Source: Myroides guanonis (GTDB lineage: Bacteria; Bacteroidota; Bacteroidia; Flavobacteriales; Flavobacteriaceae). Taken from it: DNA of 64,000 nt. The DNA lies in the NCBI RefSeq assembly GCF_900114085.1, contig NZ_FORU01000012.1, positions 1-64,000 on the forward strand. The letters run 5' to 3'. Below, piece after piece: positions 40,133 to 48,623 of the stretch. The notes below the pieces were generated by a model. It was not told the origin of the DNA. It saw nothing but the letters and a program-made list of their open reading frames with translations, and ran no database searches. The position numbers and the translations under genes are program-made. Positions within the stretch are counted from its first letter, which is position 1. The number at the start of each line of letters is the position of its first letter.

Positions 40133-40609
40133 TTAGTCTCTTGTAATTTCAACAATTTCAAACTGCATTACCCCATTAGGAACTTGTATATCAGCAATAT
40201 CTCCGACAGACTTACCTAATAAACCTTTTCCAATAGGAGAGGTTACAGATATTTTTCCTGCTTTTAAGTCTGCTTCGCTTTCAGCTACTAATGTGTATTT
40301 CACTTCCATGCCATTCTTAACATTCTTAATCTTCACGGTAGATAATACCAATGCTTTCGACACATCTAATTGTGTTTCATCGATAAGACGCGCATTAGAT
40401 AAAATTGCATCAAACTTAGCAATTTTAAGTTCTAATAAACCTTGAGCTTCTTTAGCTGCATCATACTCTGCATTCTCCGATAAATCTCCTTTATCTCTTG
40501 CATCTGCAATAGCTTGTGACGCTTTTGGACGCTCCACATTTTTTAACTGCTCAATTTCCTCTCTCAGTTTTTTCAAACCTTCAGCAGTATAATACGAAAT
40601 TTTACTCAT
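40133..40609 (-). CDS. greA: Transcription elongation factor GreA
   Basis: Rescues backtracked RNA polymerase by promoting transcript cleavage, 158 aa. The N-terminal coiled coil ends with the acidic tip DARDKGDLSENAEYDAAKEAQ. The C-terminal FKBP-like domain has SPIGKGLLGKSVGDIADIQVP. A short hairpin with U tract lies in its leader. Confidence 0.97.
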   Translation of the reverse strand: MSKISYYTAEGLKKLREEIEQLKNVERPKASQAIADARDKGDLSENAEYDAAKEAQGLLELKIAKFDAILSNARLIDETQLDVSKALVLSTVKIKNVKNGMEVKYTLVAESEADLKAGKISVTSPIGKGLLGKSVGDIADIQVPNGVMQFEIVEITRD

Positions 40610-40629
40610 AATTAACTGGTTTATATAAA

Positions 40630-40673
40630 TAGAAAAAATCCCATGAAAAACGGGATTCTCTTTTACAAAGATA
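40630..40673 (-). promoter_or_regulatory. greA promoter box and terminator-like leader hairpin
   Basis: On the minus strand the -7 box TATCTTTG is at 40666-40673. The transcript would begin close to 40659 and at once form AATCCC (40657-40652)/GGGATT (40642-40637) followed by a U tract, about 28 nt before the greA start. The stem is short (6 bp), so termination would be partial. No -33 TTG was found. Confidence 0.4.
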
Positions 40674-40763
40674 TATTATTTAAACGATAAATCTATTTTA
40701 CTTTCTTTTGTATCGTAAGGTCAAAGTTAATTAATTAAATTTGCTTTACAAAAAAGTTTCACC

Positions 40764-41186
40764 ATGAAAAATATATTTATTACAATCCTATTTCTTTTTG
40801 TTTTAGGTAGTTGCTCTTCTGATGATTTCTTTACAGAAAGTCCTTATTTACCATATGCTCCAGTTGATATTGAAATTGACTTGAACGACCCCCACTTCCG
40901 CATTTTAAAAGAATATGAAGGTGCCCTATTTTTAGACGATGGTTATTCTGGTGTCTTAGGTGTAATTATTTTTAATTCTGGAGCTGGTTATCGTGCCTAT
41001 GAAGCCGCTTGTCCAAATCATGCTGTTAGAGATTGTTCAACCTTAGAATTTGACGGAAACTTGTTATATTGTGTTTGTGAAAACGTGGATTTCTCAATGC
41101 ACACCGGAAATGCTCTCAATGGAGGGTATCGACTTAGAGAATACAGCGTTCAAACTTATAGAAACACTCTAACCATTCGCAATTAA
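40764..41186 (+). CDS. Rieske-like lipoprotein lacking the usual cluster ligands (copy 1)
   Basis: A 140-aa lipoprotein (lipobox FVLGSC, Cys 17). The second half resembles a Rieske fold: AACPNHAVRDCSTLEFDGN, then YCVCENVDFSMHTGNAL. The canonical ligands C-x-H and C-x-x-H are not preserved: box 1 has CPNH and box 2 has no His after the Cys pair. A normal [2Fe-2S] centre is therefore unlikely; the cysteines may be structural. The paralogue follows after 12 nt. Confidence 0.7.
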   Translation: MKNIFITILFLFVLGSCSSDDFFTESPYLPYAPVDIEIDLNDPHFRILKEYEGALFLDDGYSGVLGVIIFNSGAGYRAYEAACPNHAVRDCSTLEFDGNLLYCVCENVDFSMHTGNALNGGYRLREYSVQTYRNTLTIRN

Positions 41187-41198
41187 ATTATTTCAATA

Positions 41199-41627
41199 AT
41201 GAAAAAGCTATTTATATTATTCTCTTTAACCTTTATATTTCTTTCATGCTCGAAAGACAGCAATAACTATTACAACCCATACCTCCCAGATGTACCCATA
41301 CAACTAGACATTAACTTAGACTGGCCAGAATACAGCGAATTAAGGCACCCTGGAGGTGTTCACATAACCCATATTCAAGGAATACGAGGTGTTATATTAA
41401 TCAATACAGGTTCAACCTATAGAGCTTATGACGCTGCATGTCCAAATCATGCCCTACGCGATTGCTCTACCTTGGAAATTAAAAAAGGAGACATTTTTGC
41501 AAAATGTGTTTGCCCAGATGATGGTGCTGCATTTAATTTGCACTTAGGCACCTCATTAGACTCAGAGTATCAATTAAAAACATATAGAGTAAGTCAATCA
41601 GGGAACCGCATATTTATAAGTAACTAA
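41199..41627 (+). CDS. Rieske-like lipoprotein lacking the usual cluster ligands (copy 2)
   Basis: A 142-aa paralogue of the preceding gene, with lipobox TFIFLSC. Shared pieces are NPYLPDVPIQLDINLDWP, GVILINTGSTYRAYDAACPNHALRDCSTLE and a degenerate second box KCVCPDDGAAFNLHLG, where Asp-Asp stands in place of the ligand His. Clear similarity to copy 1 along the whole length indicates tandem duplication followed by divergence. Role unknown. A terminator closes the pair. Confidence 0.7.
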   Translation: MKKLFILFSLTFIFLSCSKDSNNYYNPYLPDVPIQLDINLDWPEYSELRHPGGVHITHIQGIRGVILINTGSTYRAYDAACPNHALRDCSTLEIKKGDIFAKCVCPDDGAAFNLHLGTSLDSEYQLKTYRVSQSGNRIFISN

Positions 41628-41635
41628 ACACATAA

Positions 41636-41676
41636 AAAAGAGGATGCCCAATCAACCGATTAGACATCCTCTTTTA
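41636..41676. terminator. Terminator between the Rieske-like pair and the TonB receptor gene
   Basis: AAAAGAGGATG (41636-41646) and CATCCTCTTTT (41665-41675), with an inner AATC/GATT helix. A and T tracts on both sides allow use from either direction. Confidence 0.85.
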
Positions 41677-41695
41677 TATTAAAAACAATTATACT

Positions 41696-43852
41696 CTAAA
41701 ACTTCAAAGTAAGACCAGCTAAAATATTAAACGTTGCTTGAGGATAATAACCCGCACCGTCTATAGTTTTACTACCATCAAAATCGGTCCAATAATAACC
41801 ATTTGAAATATACTCCTCATCAAATATATTATTTGCTAACACAGATAAACCGACACTATTAAACCACCCCTTAACTGGAATTTCATATACAAGGTTTATA
41901 TCATTTACAAAATAAGACTTCAACTTTGAGGTTTCTGTATCAACATTCCCCATATATTGTTCTCCTACAAACTTAGTTAGAAGTGAAAGATACATCCCCT
42001 TAATCGGAGAGTAAGTAATCGCATTAGAAGCAATAAAATCTGGTGAAAAAGCAATATTCGTATTACCCAAATTCACTATCTCTCCATCCCATTCTGTGAG
42101 GAAATCAATATTTTTATTAGAACTTACAGTAACACTAGGATTCCAAAACCATGAGTCTTGGAGTTGTATATGCGCATCAATCTCTAATCCCATGCGGTAA
42201 CTGTCTCCACTATTCTCACGAACAGCAGCCCCTACATCATTCAAAGCCCCAGTTAATACCAATTGGTCTTTATAACGCATATAGTAAGCATTCACATTCA
42301 AACGATTCTTTTCAGTAGCATAGCGCCATCCCAATTCAAAGTCATTCAATTTCTCTGGTTTTGGACTTCCTTCTTCATAATCATTTCGACTAGGCTCACG
42401 GTTTGCTCTTGCATATGAAAAATACAACTGATTTCGATCATTCGCTTGAAAAGTTACCCCCCCTTTTGGATTAAAGAAATTAAACGTATCATCTACTAGT
42501 CCCGTATCTACTCCATTGGCTTTGTATCCAACATAACGATATTGAACATCTCCAAAAACACTCCATCTCTCAGTGAATTGATACGTAGCCTTTACAAATG
42601 TATTTACATCTGTTTTAGCTGCATTATCTCTATAATACTGTTGGTTATAATCATAACGAACTGGTTCCTTTACCCAAAGTATTTCTCCAAAATGGTCTCC
42701 TTCATATTTATTAGCTGCTCCTCCTATTACAAGATTGAAATTCGTTTCTTGAAAATTGACAGAAAAAGTAGTTCCATAAAAATCATTACTCAATCCCTTT
42801 TGACGAATAATGTCAGAGCGATCTATCAACACACCGTCCTTTTCAATAGGAGTTAAACCATACTCCTTAAACTTCCCTCTCACTTTGTAATTCTCGTAAT
42901 AACCTTCACCAATTGTATAATGTAACGCTAAATTAGTTGACCATTTATCACTCCAACGCTCGTTCCAATGCAATTGAAAATGGTCTTGTTGATAGTTATC
43001 CGTTTCATTATCATAAAACTGCATAACCCCATTGTCATCAATATACATTCCCGAAGTATTAAAACGACGACCATATGTATCAATCTGTTCCTGTGTTACT
43101 CCATTCCAAGCTTGATAAGTTTTTTGAGTTCCGCCAAAAGCCAATGCTTTGATTAAAGTAGTTTTCCCAAGATAAGTTCCTTGTAAGAAATAAGATTTCA
43201 TATCCGCAGAAGCTCTGTCTATATAACCATCTGATGCCATATTAGATAAACGACCAGCGATTTCAAATTTGTCGTTCATTAGCCCCGTACTAAACTTCAC
43301 GGTATGCTTTCTAGTGTTGTAACTACCGAATGAATTCGCTATTTCCCCGGAGCTCTCCAAAGAGTAGGAATCTGTCAATAAGTTTAAACTTGCACCAAAA
43401 GCACCTGAACCATTTGTAGAAGTTCCAACTCCTCTTTGCAATTGTAGATTTTGTATAGAAGAAGTAAAGTCAGGCATATTAACCCAAAAAGAACCCTGAG
43501 ATTCCGAATCATTATAAGGAATTCCATTTAAAGTAACATTAACCCGAGTAGCGTCACTTCCCCTAACTCTAATACTAGAATACCCTATACCGTTCCCCGC
43601 ATCTGTTGTTGTAACAACGGAAGGCATATAATTCATCATAGTCGGTATATCCTGACCTAAATTTCGCTTGGCTAAATCATTTTTGGAAAGATTCGAAAAT
43701 GCCATAGGTGTTTTAGAATCTACTCGAATAGATGAAACCAATATCTCATCTAAAGAAGTATTTGACACAGAATCTTGTACACTCTTCTCTTGAGCTACTG
43801 CGCAGATATTAAAACCGATAAAAAATAATGGATAAAAAAGATTTTTTTTCAT
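41696..43852 (-). CDS. TonB-dependent receptor, probable thiamine uptake (OMR1-like)
   Basis: A 718-aa outer-membrane receptor. A signal peptide (LFYPLFFIGFNICAVAQ) leads to a plug domain (LDEILVSSIRVDSKTPMAFSNLSKNDL, NVTLNGIPYNDSESQGSFWVNMPDF) and a 22-strand barrel ending in an aromatic residue (LTLKF). The gene lies under its own TPP riboswitch, which strongly suggests it imports thiamine or a thiamine precursor. No SusD-like partner is present. The substrate is inferred from regulation, not from sequence motifs. Confidence 0.85.
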   Translation of the reverse strand: MKKNLFYPLFFIGFNICAVAQEKSVQDSVSNTSLDEILVSSIRVDSKTPMAFSNLSKNDLAKRNLGQDIPTMMNYMPSVVTTTDAGNGIGYSSIRVRGSDATRVNVTLNGIPYNDSESQGSFWVNMPDFTSSIQNLQLQRGVGTSTNGSGAFGASLNLLTDSYSLESSGEIANSFGSYNTRKHTVKFSTGLMNDKFEIAGRLSNMASDGYIDRASADMKSYFLQGTYLGKTTLIKALAFGGTQKTYQAWNGVTQEQIDTYGRRFNTSGMYIDDNGVMQFYDNETDNYQQDHFQLHWNERWSDKWSTNLALHYTIGEGYYENYKVRGKFKEYGLTPIEKDGVLIDRSDIIRQKGLSNDFYGTTFSVNFQETNFNLVIGGAANKYEGDHFGEILWVKEPVRYDYNQQYYRDNAAKTDVNTFVKATYQFTERWSVFGDVQYRYVGYKANGVDTGLVDDTFNFFNPKGGVTFQANDRNQLYFSYARANREPSRNDYEEGSPKPEKLNDFELGWRYATEKNRLNVNAYYMRYKDQLVLTGALNDVGAAVRENSGDSYRMGLEIDAHIQLQDSWFWNPSVTVSSNKNIDFLTEWDGEIVNLGNTNIAFSPDFIASNAITYSPIKGMYLSLLTKFVGEQYMGNVDTETSKLKSYFVNDINLVYEIPVKGWFNSVGLSVLANNIFDEEYISNGYYWTDFDGSKTIDGAGYYPQATFNILAGLTLKF

Positions 43853-43934
43853 TCGTAAAAGCTTACAAATAAAAGGGGCAATTATTTTTTAATTAATAAT
43901 TACACGTGTTCGTTATCCAATCATACTGATTGGA

Positions 43935-44006
43935 TCCAGTTCCCTTGACAGCATTACCTGCCCAGGTTCTATGGGTATAATCTCAGCCTTTACGGGCACC
44001 CCTTTG
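43935..44006 (-). ncRNA. TPP riboswitch of the TonB receptor gene
   Basis: On the minus strand the conserved elements appear in order: AAGGGGTGCCCG, GGCTGAGA, ACCCATAGAACCTG and AAGGGAACTGG. The receptor start is about 85 nt downstream. An AAAGGGG at the aptamer 5' side (44005-43999) could pair with CCCCTTT (43878-43872) near the start codon, but no clear sequestering hairpin was found. Confidence 0.93.
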
Positions 44007-44014
44007 AGACGATG

Positions 44015-44044
44015 CAAATATAAACCTTTATGGTCATATAACAA
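44015..44044 (-). promoter_or_regulatory. Promoter of the TPP-controlled TonB receptor
   Basis: On the minus strand the -7 box TATATTTG (44015-44022) and a -33 TTG (44042-44044) are 19 nt apart. The aptamer starts within about 10 nt of the -7 box. Confidence 0.7.
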
Positions 44045-44091
44045 TTTCTTATGTGCAAAAGCCTAAAACAACCTATTAACTCCAAGCATTA

Positions 44092-44508
44092 CTAAAAATC
44101 TGACTTATCGATTCTCTTTCGCAAAACCTTTTTTAATGACAATTGCTCTTTATGTTCTCTTCTTTTTCGAATCGCTTTCTTAGGTACTTTAGTGTCCTTT
44201 CTTGGTTTAACCTCTTTTAGTGACAGATCTAATAAGGTGAAAAATCGCTTTATAACCAAGTCCTTATTTTGAAACTGGCTTCTTGTTAAATCACATTCCA
44301 TGACAACAGTCCCCTCTTTACTTAGACGGTTTTTCCAAGCATTAGAAAGTTTTTCTTTTTGACCATCGGTCACAAGTTTACTTCCCAACAAATCCCAAGA
44401 CAAGACCACTTTGGAAGACACCTTATTTACATTCTGTCCTCCTGCACCACTACTTCGAACCGCTTTAAACAGCAATTCGGTCAACAATAATTCTTTATTT
44501 ATTTTCAT
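44092..44508 (-). CDS. arfB: Alternative ribosome-rescue factor ArfB (YaeJ-like peptidyl-tRNA hydrolase)
   Basis: Releases peptides from ribosomes stalled at mRNA ends, 138 aa. It has the GGQ motif in SGAGGQNVNKVSSKVVL and the basic tail KAIRKRREHKEQLSLKKVLRKR that probes the empty mRNA channel. It is too short for a release factor RF1/RF2. It overlaps the PnuC-family gene by 14 nt and precedes the TPP-riboswitch promoter. Confidence 0.93.
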   Translation of the reverse strand: MKINKELLLTELLFKAVRSSGAGGQNVNKVSSKVVLSWDLLGSKLVTDGQKEKLSNAWKNRLSKEGTVVMECDLTRSQFQNKDLVIKRFFTLLDLSLKEVKPRKDTKVPKKAIRKRREHKEQLSLKKVLRKRIDKSDF

Positions 44509-45112
44509 CTTCTAACATTTTTTTCCAAGAGAGATATGCTTGTATTGCCAGTACTGTAAAAACGATAAACTGTAGAGATAACATCCCCAACCCTCTATAG
44601 GCATACAAAGGTATTGATATAACATTTGCGATTATCCACAAGGTCCAATTTTCTATTTTCTTCAAAGCCATATAGTACATAGCTGTAAAAAAGATTCCAG
44701 AAGTTAAGATATCTATGCAGTTTTCAGGACCAATTTCATTTCCAAAAAGTCTATAAACTCCATAAATAACTCCTAGAGTAATTATGAAAAGAGCAAAACC
44801 ATACCACTTCTCCTTGGTTGTGGTTCTCGATATTTTTAGTGTATTCTGACTTCCATCAACCCTACTCCAATTATACCAACCAAAAACACTCATAAGCGAA
44901 TAGTAACCATTCAATACCATATCACCTAAATAACCAGTGACATACAATAAATAAACAGTAATAACTGTAGCAATGATACCTGTTGGATATACCAAGATAT
45001 TTTCCTTTCCCGCATACCAAACACTAAGAATACCAAAAACGAATACTACAAATTCTAGAAATATAAACCACCAAGTAGCATCCTTATAAACATCAAAAAA
45101 GAAATCAACCAT
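44495..45112 (-). CDS. PnuC-family vitamin transporter
   Basis: A 205-aa membrane protein with the PnuC layout: VFVFGILSVWYAGKENILVYPTGI, then VLNGYYSLMSVFGWYNWSR with the WxxW region, and further helices. In known members it imports nicotinamide riboside (PnuC), thiamine (PnuT) or riboflavin (PnuX). It lies upstream of a TPP-controlled receptor but outside that riboswitch's reach, so thiamine is possible yet not established. It overlaps arfB and probably shares its mRNA. Confidence 0.85.
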   Translation of the reverse strand: MVDFFFDVYKDATWWFIFLEFVVFVFGILSVWYAGKENILVYPTGIIATVITVYLLYVTGYLGDMVLNGYYSLMSVFGWYNWSRVDGSQNTLKISRTTTKEKWYGFALFIITLGVIYGVYRLFGNEIGPENCIDILTSGIFFTAMYYMALKKIENWTLWIIANVISIPLYAYRGLGMLSLQFIVFTVLAIQAYLSWKKMLEDENK

Positions 45113-45124
45113 AATAAAAACAAT

Positions 45125-45152
45125 AAAAAAACCGTATTTAAAAAATACGGTT
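45125..45152 (-). terminator. Terminator after the Bax1-I family gene
   Basis: On the minus strand AACCGTATTT (45152-45143) pairs with AAATACGGTT (45039-type arm, 45039 not implied; the arm is 45139-45130), followed by a T tract at 45130-45125. Confidence 0.8.
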
Positions 45153-45175
45153 CCTATCTCAAATATAATAAAAGA

Positions 45176-45868
45176 CTAGTTTCTACTCATCAAAAGTCTT
45201 AGTATATACCAAAACAACAACATTAATGATGCAAATAAAGACAATGCAGCAGGAATATATTCATTAGAAGCATAATCATTTTTTAATTGATATGTTGAAT
45301 ACAATATAGAACCAGAAGCCAAAGCAATCATAGCTGCTGAAAACCAAAGGCCTAAATCAAAACCAAAAATCATTCCCGCAACTATTAACCCCAGAGCTAT
45401 AAAAAAACCGATAGTTAAGATTGAACGCAAGAAAGAAAAGTTAATACCTGAACCAAATACAACCCCCGTTAATCCTAAAAACAAGGCTCCCGTTAATATA
45501 GCCGCTTGATTAATTAGCTCCATTGAACCGCCTGTCATAGCAATAGCTATATACAATATCGGCACAAAAATAAAAGCCTGAGCAAGAATATAAATAAAGT
45601 ATCCCAAGTACTGCTTTGGCTTGCTAGCTGATTTATAAGTCATATTCTGAGCAAACCAAGTTACACCCATAAAACCGCCTAGAAGAATCAACCAAGAATA
45701 ACCTTGAGTTAATCCCAACATAAACTCAACAAGAGGATCAATTCGAAGTAAGATAGCCTCTAATGCAGCAAACACTAAAACACCTAAAGCTAGGTTTATG
45801 TACGTTTTTTTATAAAATATCGCTTGCTCCTTATCAGAAACATGCGCAACAGCAATTTGATTTTCCAT
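45176..45868 (-). CDS. Bax inhibitor-1/YccA family membrane protein
   Basis: A 230-aa protein with about seven membrane helices, for example TYINLALGVLVFAALEAILL, YSWLILLGGFMGVTWFA and YFIYILAQAFIFVPILYIAIA. It fits the Bax1-I/YccA group, whose bacterial members are proposed calcium-leak channels or FtsH modulators. A terminator separates it from the PnuC-family gene. Function in this organism is not established. Confidence 0.87.
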   Translation of the reverse strand: MENQIAVAHVSDKEQAIFYKKTYINLALGVLVFAALEAILLRIDPLVEFMLGLTQGYSWLILLGGFMGVTWFAQNMTYKSASKPKQYLGYFIYILAQAFIFVPILYIAIAMTGGSMELINQAAILTGALFLGLTGVVFGSGINFSFLRSILTIGFFIALGLIVAGMIFGFDLGLWFSAAMIALASGSILYSTYQLKNDYASNEYIPAALSLFASLMLLFWYILRLLMSRN

Positions 45869-45889
45869 AATTACAATTTAATTTTAACA

Positions 45890-46264
45890 GCACGAATTTA
45901 CGTAAAAATCATTAGTACACAAATAAGAGATAGATATTGGAGGTGGTTTTATACATTTTATATTCTCCTTTCTTTAGTTTCTCGATTTTTGCATTTGTGC
46001 TATTTCGCTTTGACATGATTGTGGTTAAATAAGTAACAGAAAATTTATTAAGTGATTTCCCATCACTATCACTCTGTAATCTGACTCATAGAAGCTTCTA
46101 CTAATAAGTATTTAACCTCCTCTTAAACCCTACTCAACCTCCACACATTTACTAGACTTTGAGTGAATCTTGAATGAATAACACTCACTTTATCCAAACA
46201 GTATCTTAATCATTAAGCTCACTGTAATATTATCGGATGACGTTGTTATATGGTAGCTATTTAA
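45890..46264. other. Non-coding gap
   Basis: No ORF, RNA fold or repeat that I can support in this stretch of about 370 bp between the Bax1-I gene and the phosphopantetheinyl transferase gene. Confidence 0.4.
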
Positions 46265-46894
46265 CTAAACAGCATAGACTATTGTAAACCCATTTATTTC
46301 TAAAAACCAAAAATCGAAGTCTAATTGAAATCCACAATCACTTATAACACTAGATTTTCCAGACTTATCGGTGAGTTTAAAAGGAAAAACTTCCATATCA
46401 TCCTTAAAACTCAAGCTCCTAGAATTACACATTTTATACATTGCTTCTTTAGCTCCCCAAATTACCGTAAGCTCTCTTACTCTATCTAAAGAGGATTCGG
46501 ATAGATATTCCAATTCTCTAGGTTTTGAAAATTTAAAAGCTATCCTTTCAATTTTTTCACGTTGCATTTCAATATCAATTCCAACATTTTTAGAACTGAT
46601 AATAATCCCTGAAAATTCAAAAGAGTGTGTGATAGATATAAAAGACCCGTCCTTTAAATGAGGTTTGCCAGCTTCATCATAATACAAATCCAAGTCTGTA
46701 TAACCAGCTTCAAGAAGTAACATTCGAACACTTAAAAACCCTTTTTTATGTGAAAGTGATTTCATGTTTTGAAATCGAACTTCGCTTTCTTCTCTTAAAA
46801 CAACTGAAGATTGTAGCTCATCTATCTCCTCCGTTATTTCCCAAACATATACGGTGGTTTCACTATCGTGCTGAATTTTAAATGCTAAGGGCAT
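46265..46894 (-). CDS. 4'-phosphopantetheinyl transferase superfamily protein
   Basis: Transfers phosphopantetheine from CoA to a carrier-protein serine, 209 aa. The Sfp-type motifs are VGIDIEMQRE (metal-binding Asp and Glu) and IWGAKEAMYKM (WxxKEA). The two-lobed length separates it from the short AcpS type. No polyketide or peptide synthetase is adjacent, so the carrier-protein partner is unknown. It is divergent from ahcY. Confidence 0.9.
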   Translation of the reverse strand: MPLAFKIQHDSETTVYVWEITEEIDELQSSVVLREESEVRFQNMKSLSHKKGFLSVRMLLLEAGYTDLDLYYDEAGKPHLKDGSFISITHSFEFSGIIISSKNVGIDIEMQREKIERIAFKFSKPRELEYLSESSLDRVRELTVIWGAKEAMYKMCNSRSLSFKDDMEVFPFKLTDKSGKSSVISDCGFQLDFDFWFLEINGFTIVYAV

Positions 46895-46968
46895 AAGTGG
46901 TTTTGTTAGAATTGAACTGCTTAACTAGGAATTAAGAATTCGAAAAGGTGAATTACAAAGGAATTCCG

Positions 46969-46976
46969 TAAGTTTG
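46969..46976 (+). promoter_or_regulatory. Possible -7 promoter box for ahcY
   Basis: TAAGTTTG matches TAnnTTTG and lies 34 nt before the ATG. No TTG is found at the usual distance upstream. Confidence 0.35.
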
Positions 46977-47010
46977 CATTATAAATTTTGAACATACAAA
47001 TATACAACAG

Positions 47011-48327
47011 ATGAGCACAAAAACACCGCCTTTTGTAGCATACAAAGTAAAAGATATTTCTCTTGCCGCTTGGGGAAGAAAAGAAATCGAACTTGCTGAA
47101 GCAGAGATGCCAGGCTTGATGTCACTGCGCGAAGAATATAAAGAAGAACAACCATTAAAAGGAGCTAGAATTGCAGGTTGTCTACACATGACTATACAAA
47201 CAGCTGTTCTTATTGAAACTTTAATTGCACTTGGTGCTGAAGTTACTTGGAGTTCTTGTAATATTTTTTCTACTCAAGACCAAGCTGCTGCTGCAATTGC
47301 TGAAGCTGGAATTCAAGTATATGCTTGGAAAGGTTTGAACGAAGAAGAGTTTGATTGGTGTATTGAACAAACATTATTCTTTGGAGAAGACCGTCAACCT
47401 CTAAACATGATTTTAGACGATGGTGGAGATTTAACTAATATGGTTATCGATCGCTATCCTGAACTTGTTGCTGGAATTAAAGGTCTTTCTGAAGAAACAA
47501 CTACAGGAGTTCACCGTTTATATGAAAGAATGAAAAACGGTACTTTACCGATGCCTGCAATCAACGTAAATGACTCTGTTACTAAATCTAAATTCGACAA
47601 CAAATACGGTTGTAAAGAATCAGCTGTAGACGCTATCCGTAGAGCTACAGATATTATGTTAGCAGGAAAAAGAGTTGTAGTTTGTGGATACGGTGATGTA
47701 GGAAAAGGAACTGCTGCATCTTTCAGAGGAGCAGGTTCTATCGTTACAGTAACTGAAATCGACCCTATCTGTGCACTTCAAGCTGCAATGGATGGTTTTG
47801 AAGTTAAAAAACTAGACACCGTTATTGCTAATGCAGATATTGTTATCACAACTACTGGTAACAAAGATATCGTTATAGGACGCCACTTTGAAATGGTGAA
47901 AGACAAAACTATCATTTGTAACATTGGACACTTCGACAACGAAATCGACATGGCTTGGTTAAACAAAAACCACGGAGCTTCTAAAATTGAAATCAAACCA
48001 CAAGTAGACAAATATACTATTGACGGTAAAGACATCATTATTTTAGCAGAAGGTCGTTTAGTTAACCTAGGTTGTGCTACAGGACACCCATCTTTCGTAA
48101 TGTCTAACTCGTTTACCAACCAAACTCTAGCACAAATTGAGTTATGGAAAAACAGTGACCAATATGAAAACGAAGTTTATATGCTTCCTAAATACTTGGA
48201 TGAAAAAGTAGCTCGTTTACACCTTAGTAAAATTGGAGTAGAATTAGAAGTATTGAACGACGAGCAAGCTCAATACATCGGAGTTACTCCAGAAGGTCCT
48301 TATAAACCAGAATATTACAGATACTAA
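47011..48327 (+). CDS. ahcY: S-adenosylhomocysteine hydrolase
   Basis: Splits S-adenosylhomocysteine to adenosine and homocysteine, 438 aa. Signatures: [16 protein letters not shown], the NAD-binding [18 protein letters not shown], and the C-terminal [13 protein letters not shown]...PEYYRY. It recycles homocysteine that MetH (encoded about 20 kb away) remethylates. No Met-rich leader or SAM/SAH riboswitch was recognised in front of it. Confidence 0.97.
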   Translation: MSTKTPPFVAYKVKDISLAAWGRKEIELAEAEMPGLMSLREEYKEEQPLKGARIAGCLHMTIQTAVLIETLIALGAEVTWSSCNIFSTQDQAAAAIAEAGIQVYAWKGLNEEEFDWCIEQTLFFGEDRQPLNMILDDGGDLTNMVIDRYPELVAGIKGLSEETTTGVHRLYERMKNGTLPMPAINVNDSVTKSKFDNKYGCKESAVDAIRRATDIMLAGKRVVVCGYGDVGKGTAASFRGAGSIVTVTEIDPICALQAAMDGFEVKKLDTVIANADIVITTTGNKDIVIGRHFEMVKDKTIICNIGHFDNEIDMAWLNKNHGASKIEIKPQVDKYTIDGKDIIILAEGRLVNLGCATGHPSFVMSNSFTNQTLAQIELWKNSDQYENEVYMLPKYLDEKVARLHLSKIGVELEVLNDEQAQYIGVTPEGPYKPEYYRY

Positions 48328-48350
48328 TCTTTTATAGGATTTAAATACTT

Positions 48351-48390
48351 AAAGAGTTGGTTCATTAAAATGAACCAACTCTTTTTTTTT
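48351..48390 (+). terminator. ahcY terminator
   Basis: A 15-bp stem, AAAGAGTTGGTTCAT (48351-48365) and ATGAACCAACTCTTT (48370-48384), followed by a T tract. Confidence 0.93.
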
Positions 48391-48406
48391 ACGATTAAAC
48401 TGAATT

Positions 48407-48446
48407 AAAAAAAGCAGGAGTTTTCATATGAAAACTCCTGCTTTTT
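48407..48446. terminator. Second, palindromic terminator for the feo operon
   Basis: A perfect 38-nt palindrome (arms 48409-48427 and 48428-48446, centred on CATATG) with A and T tracts on its flanks. It sits back-to-back with the ahcY terminator and closes the minus-strand feo genes. Confidence 0.9.
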
Positions 48447-48484
48447 ATTTTTGAATTAAACTATATAAAGCAATATCCTAAATT

Positions 48485-48616
48485 TTAAGAACAACCACAT
48501 CCACCACTACCGCAAGACTTATCTTTCGATTTACCTTTATTGCCGATTGTCTTTTTAATTAAAAAGCCCAAAGCTACAACAACTAGAGCATATGCTATAA
48601 TCTCTTGATATCCCAT
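48485..48616 (-). CDS. FeoB-associated Cys-rich membrane protein (43 aa)
   Basis: A 43-codon ORF below usual length cut-offs. One membrane helix (YQEIIAYALVVVALGFLIKK) is followed by a basic stretch and a C-terminal Cys/Gly cluster SCGSGGCGCS. This is the pattern of the small FeoB-associated family found after feoB. It starts 7 nt downstream of the feoB stop. It may help ferrous iron reach or leave FeoB; the exact role is not established. Confidence 0.85.
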   Translation of the reverse strand: MGYQEIIAYALVVVALGFLIKKTIGNKGKSKDKSCGSGGCGCS

Positions 48617-48623
48617 AATTTCT

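Noticed and set aside
44495..45112. PnuC-family protein named as thiamine transporter PnuT
   Set aside because: It lies upstream of the TPP riboswitch and outside its control; sequence alone does not set the substrate.
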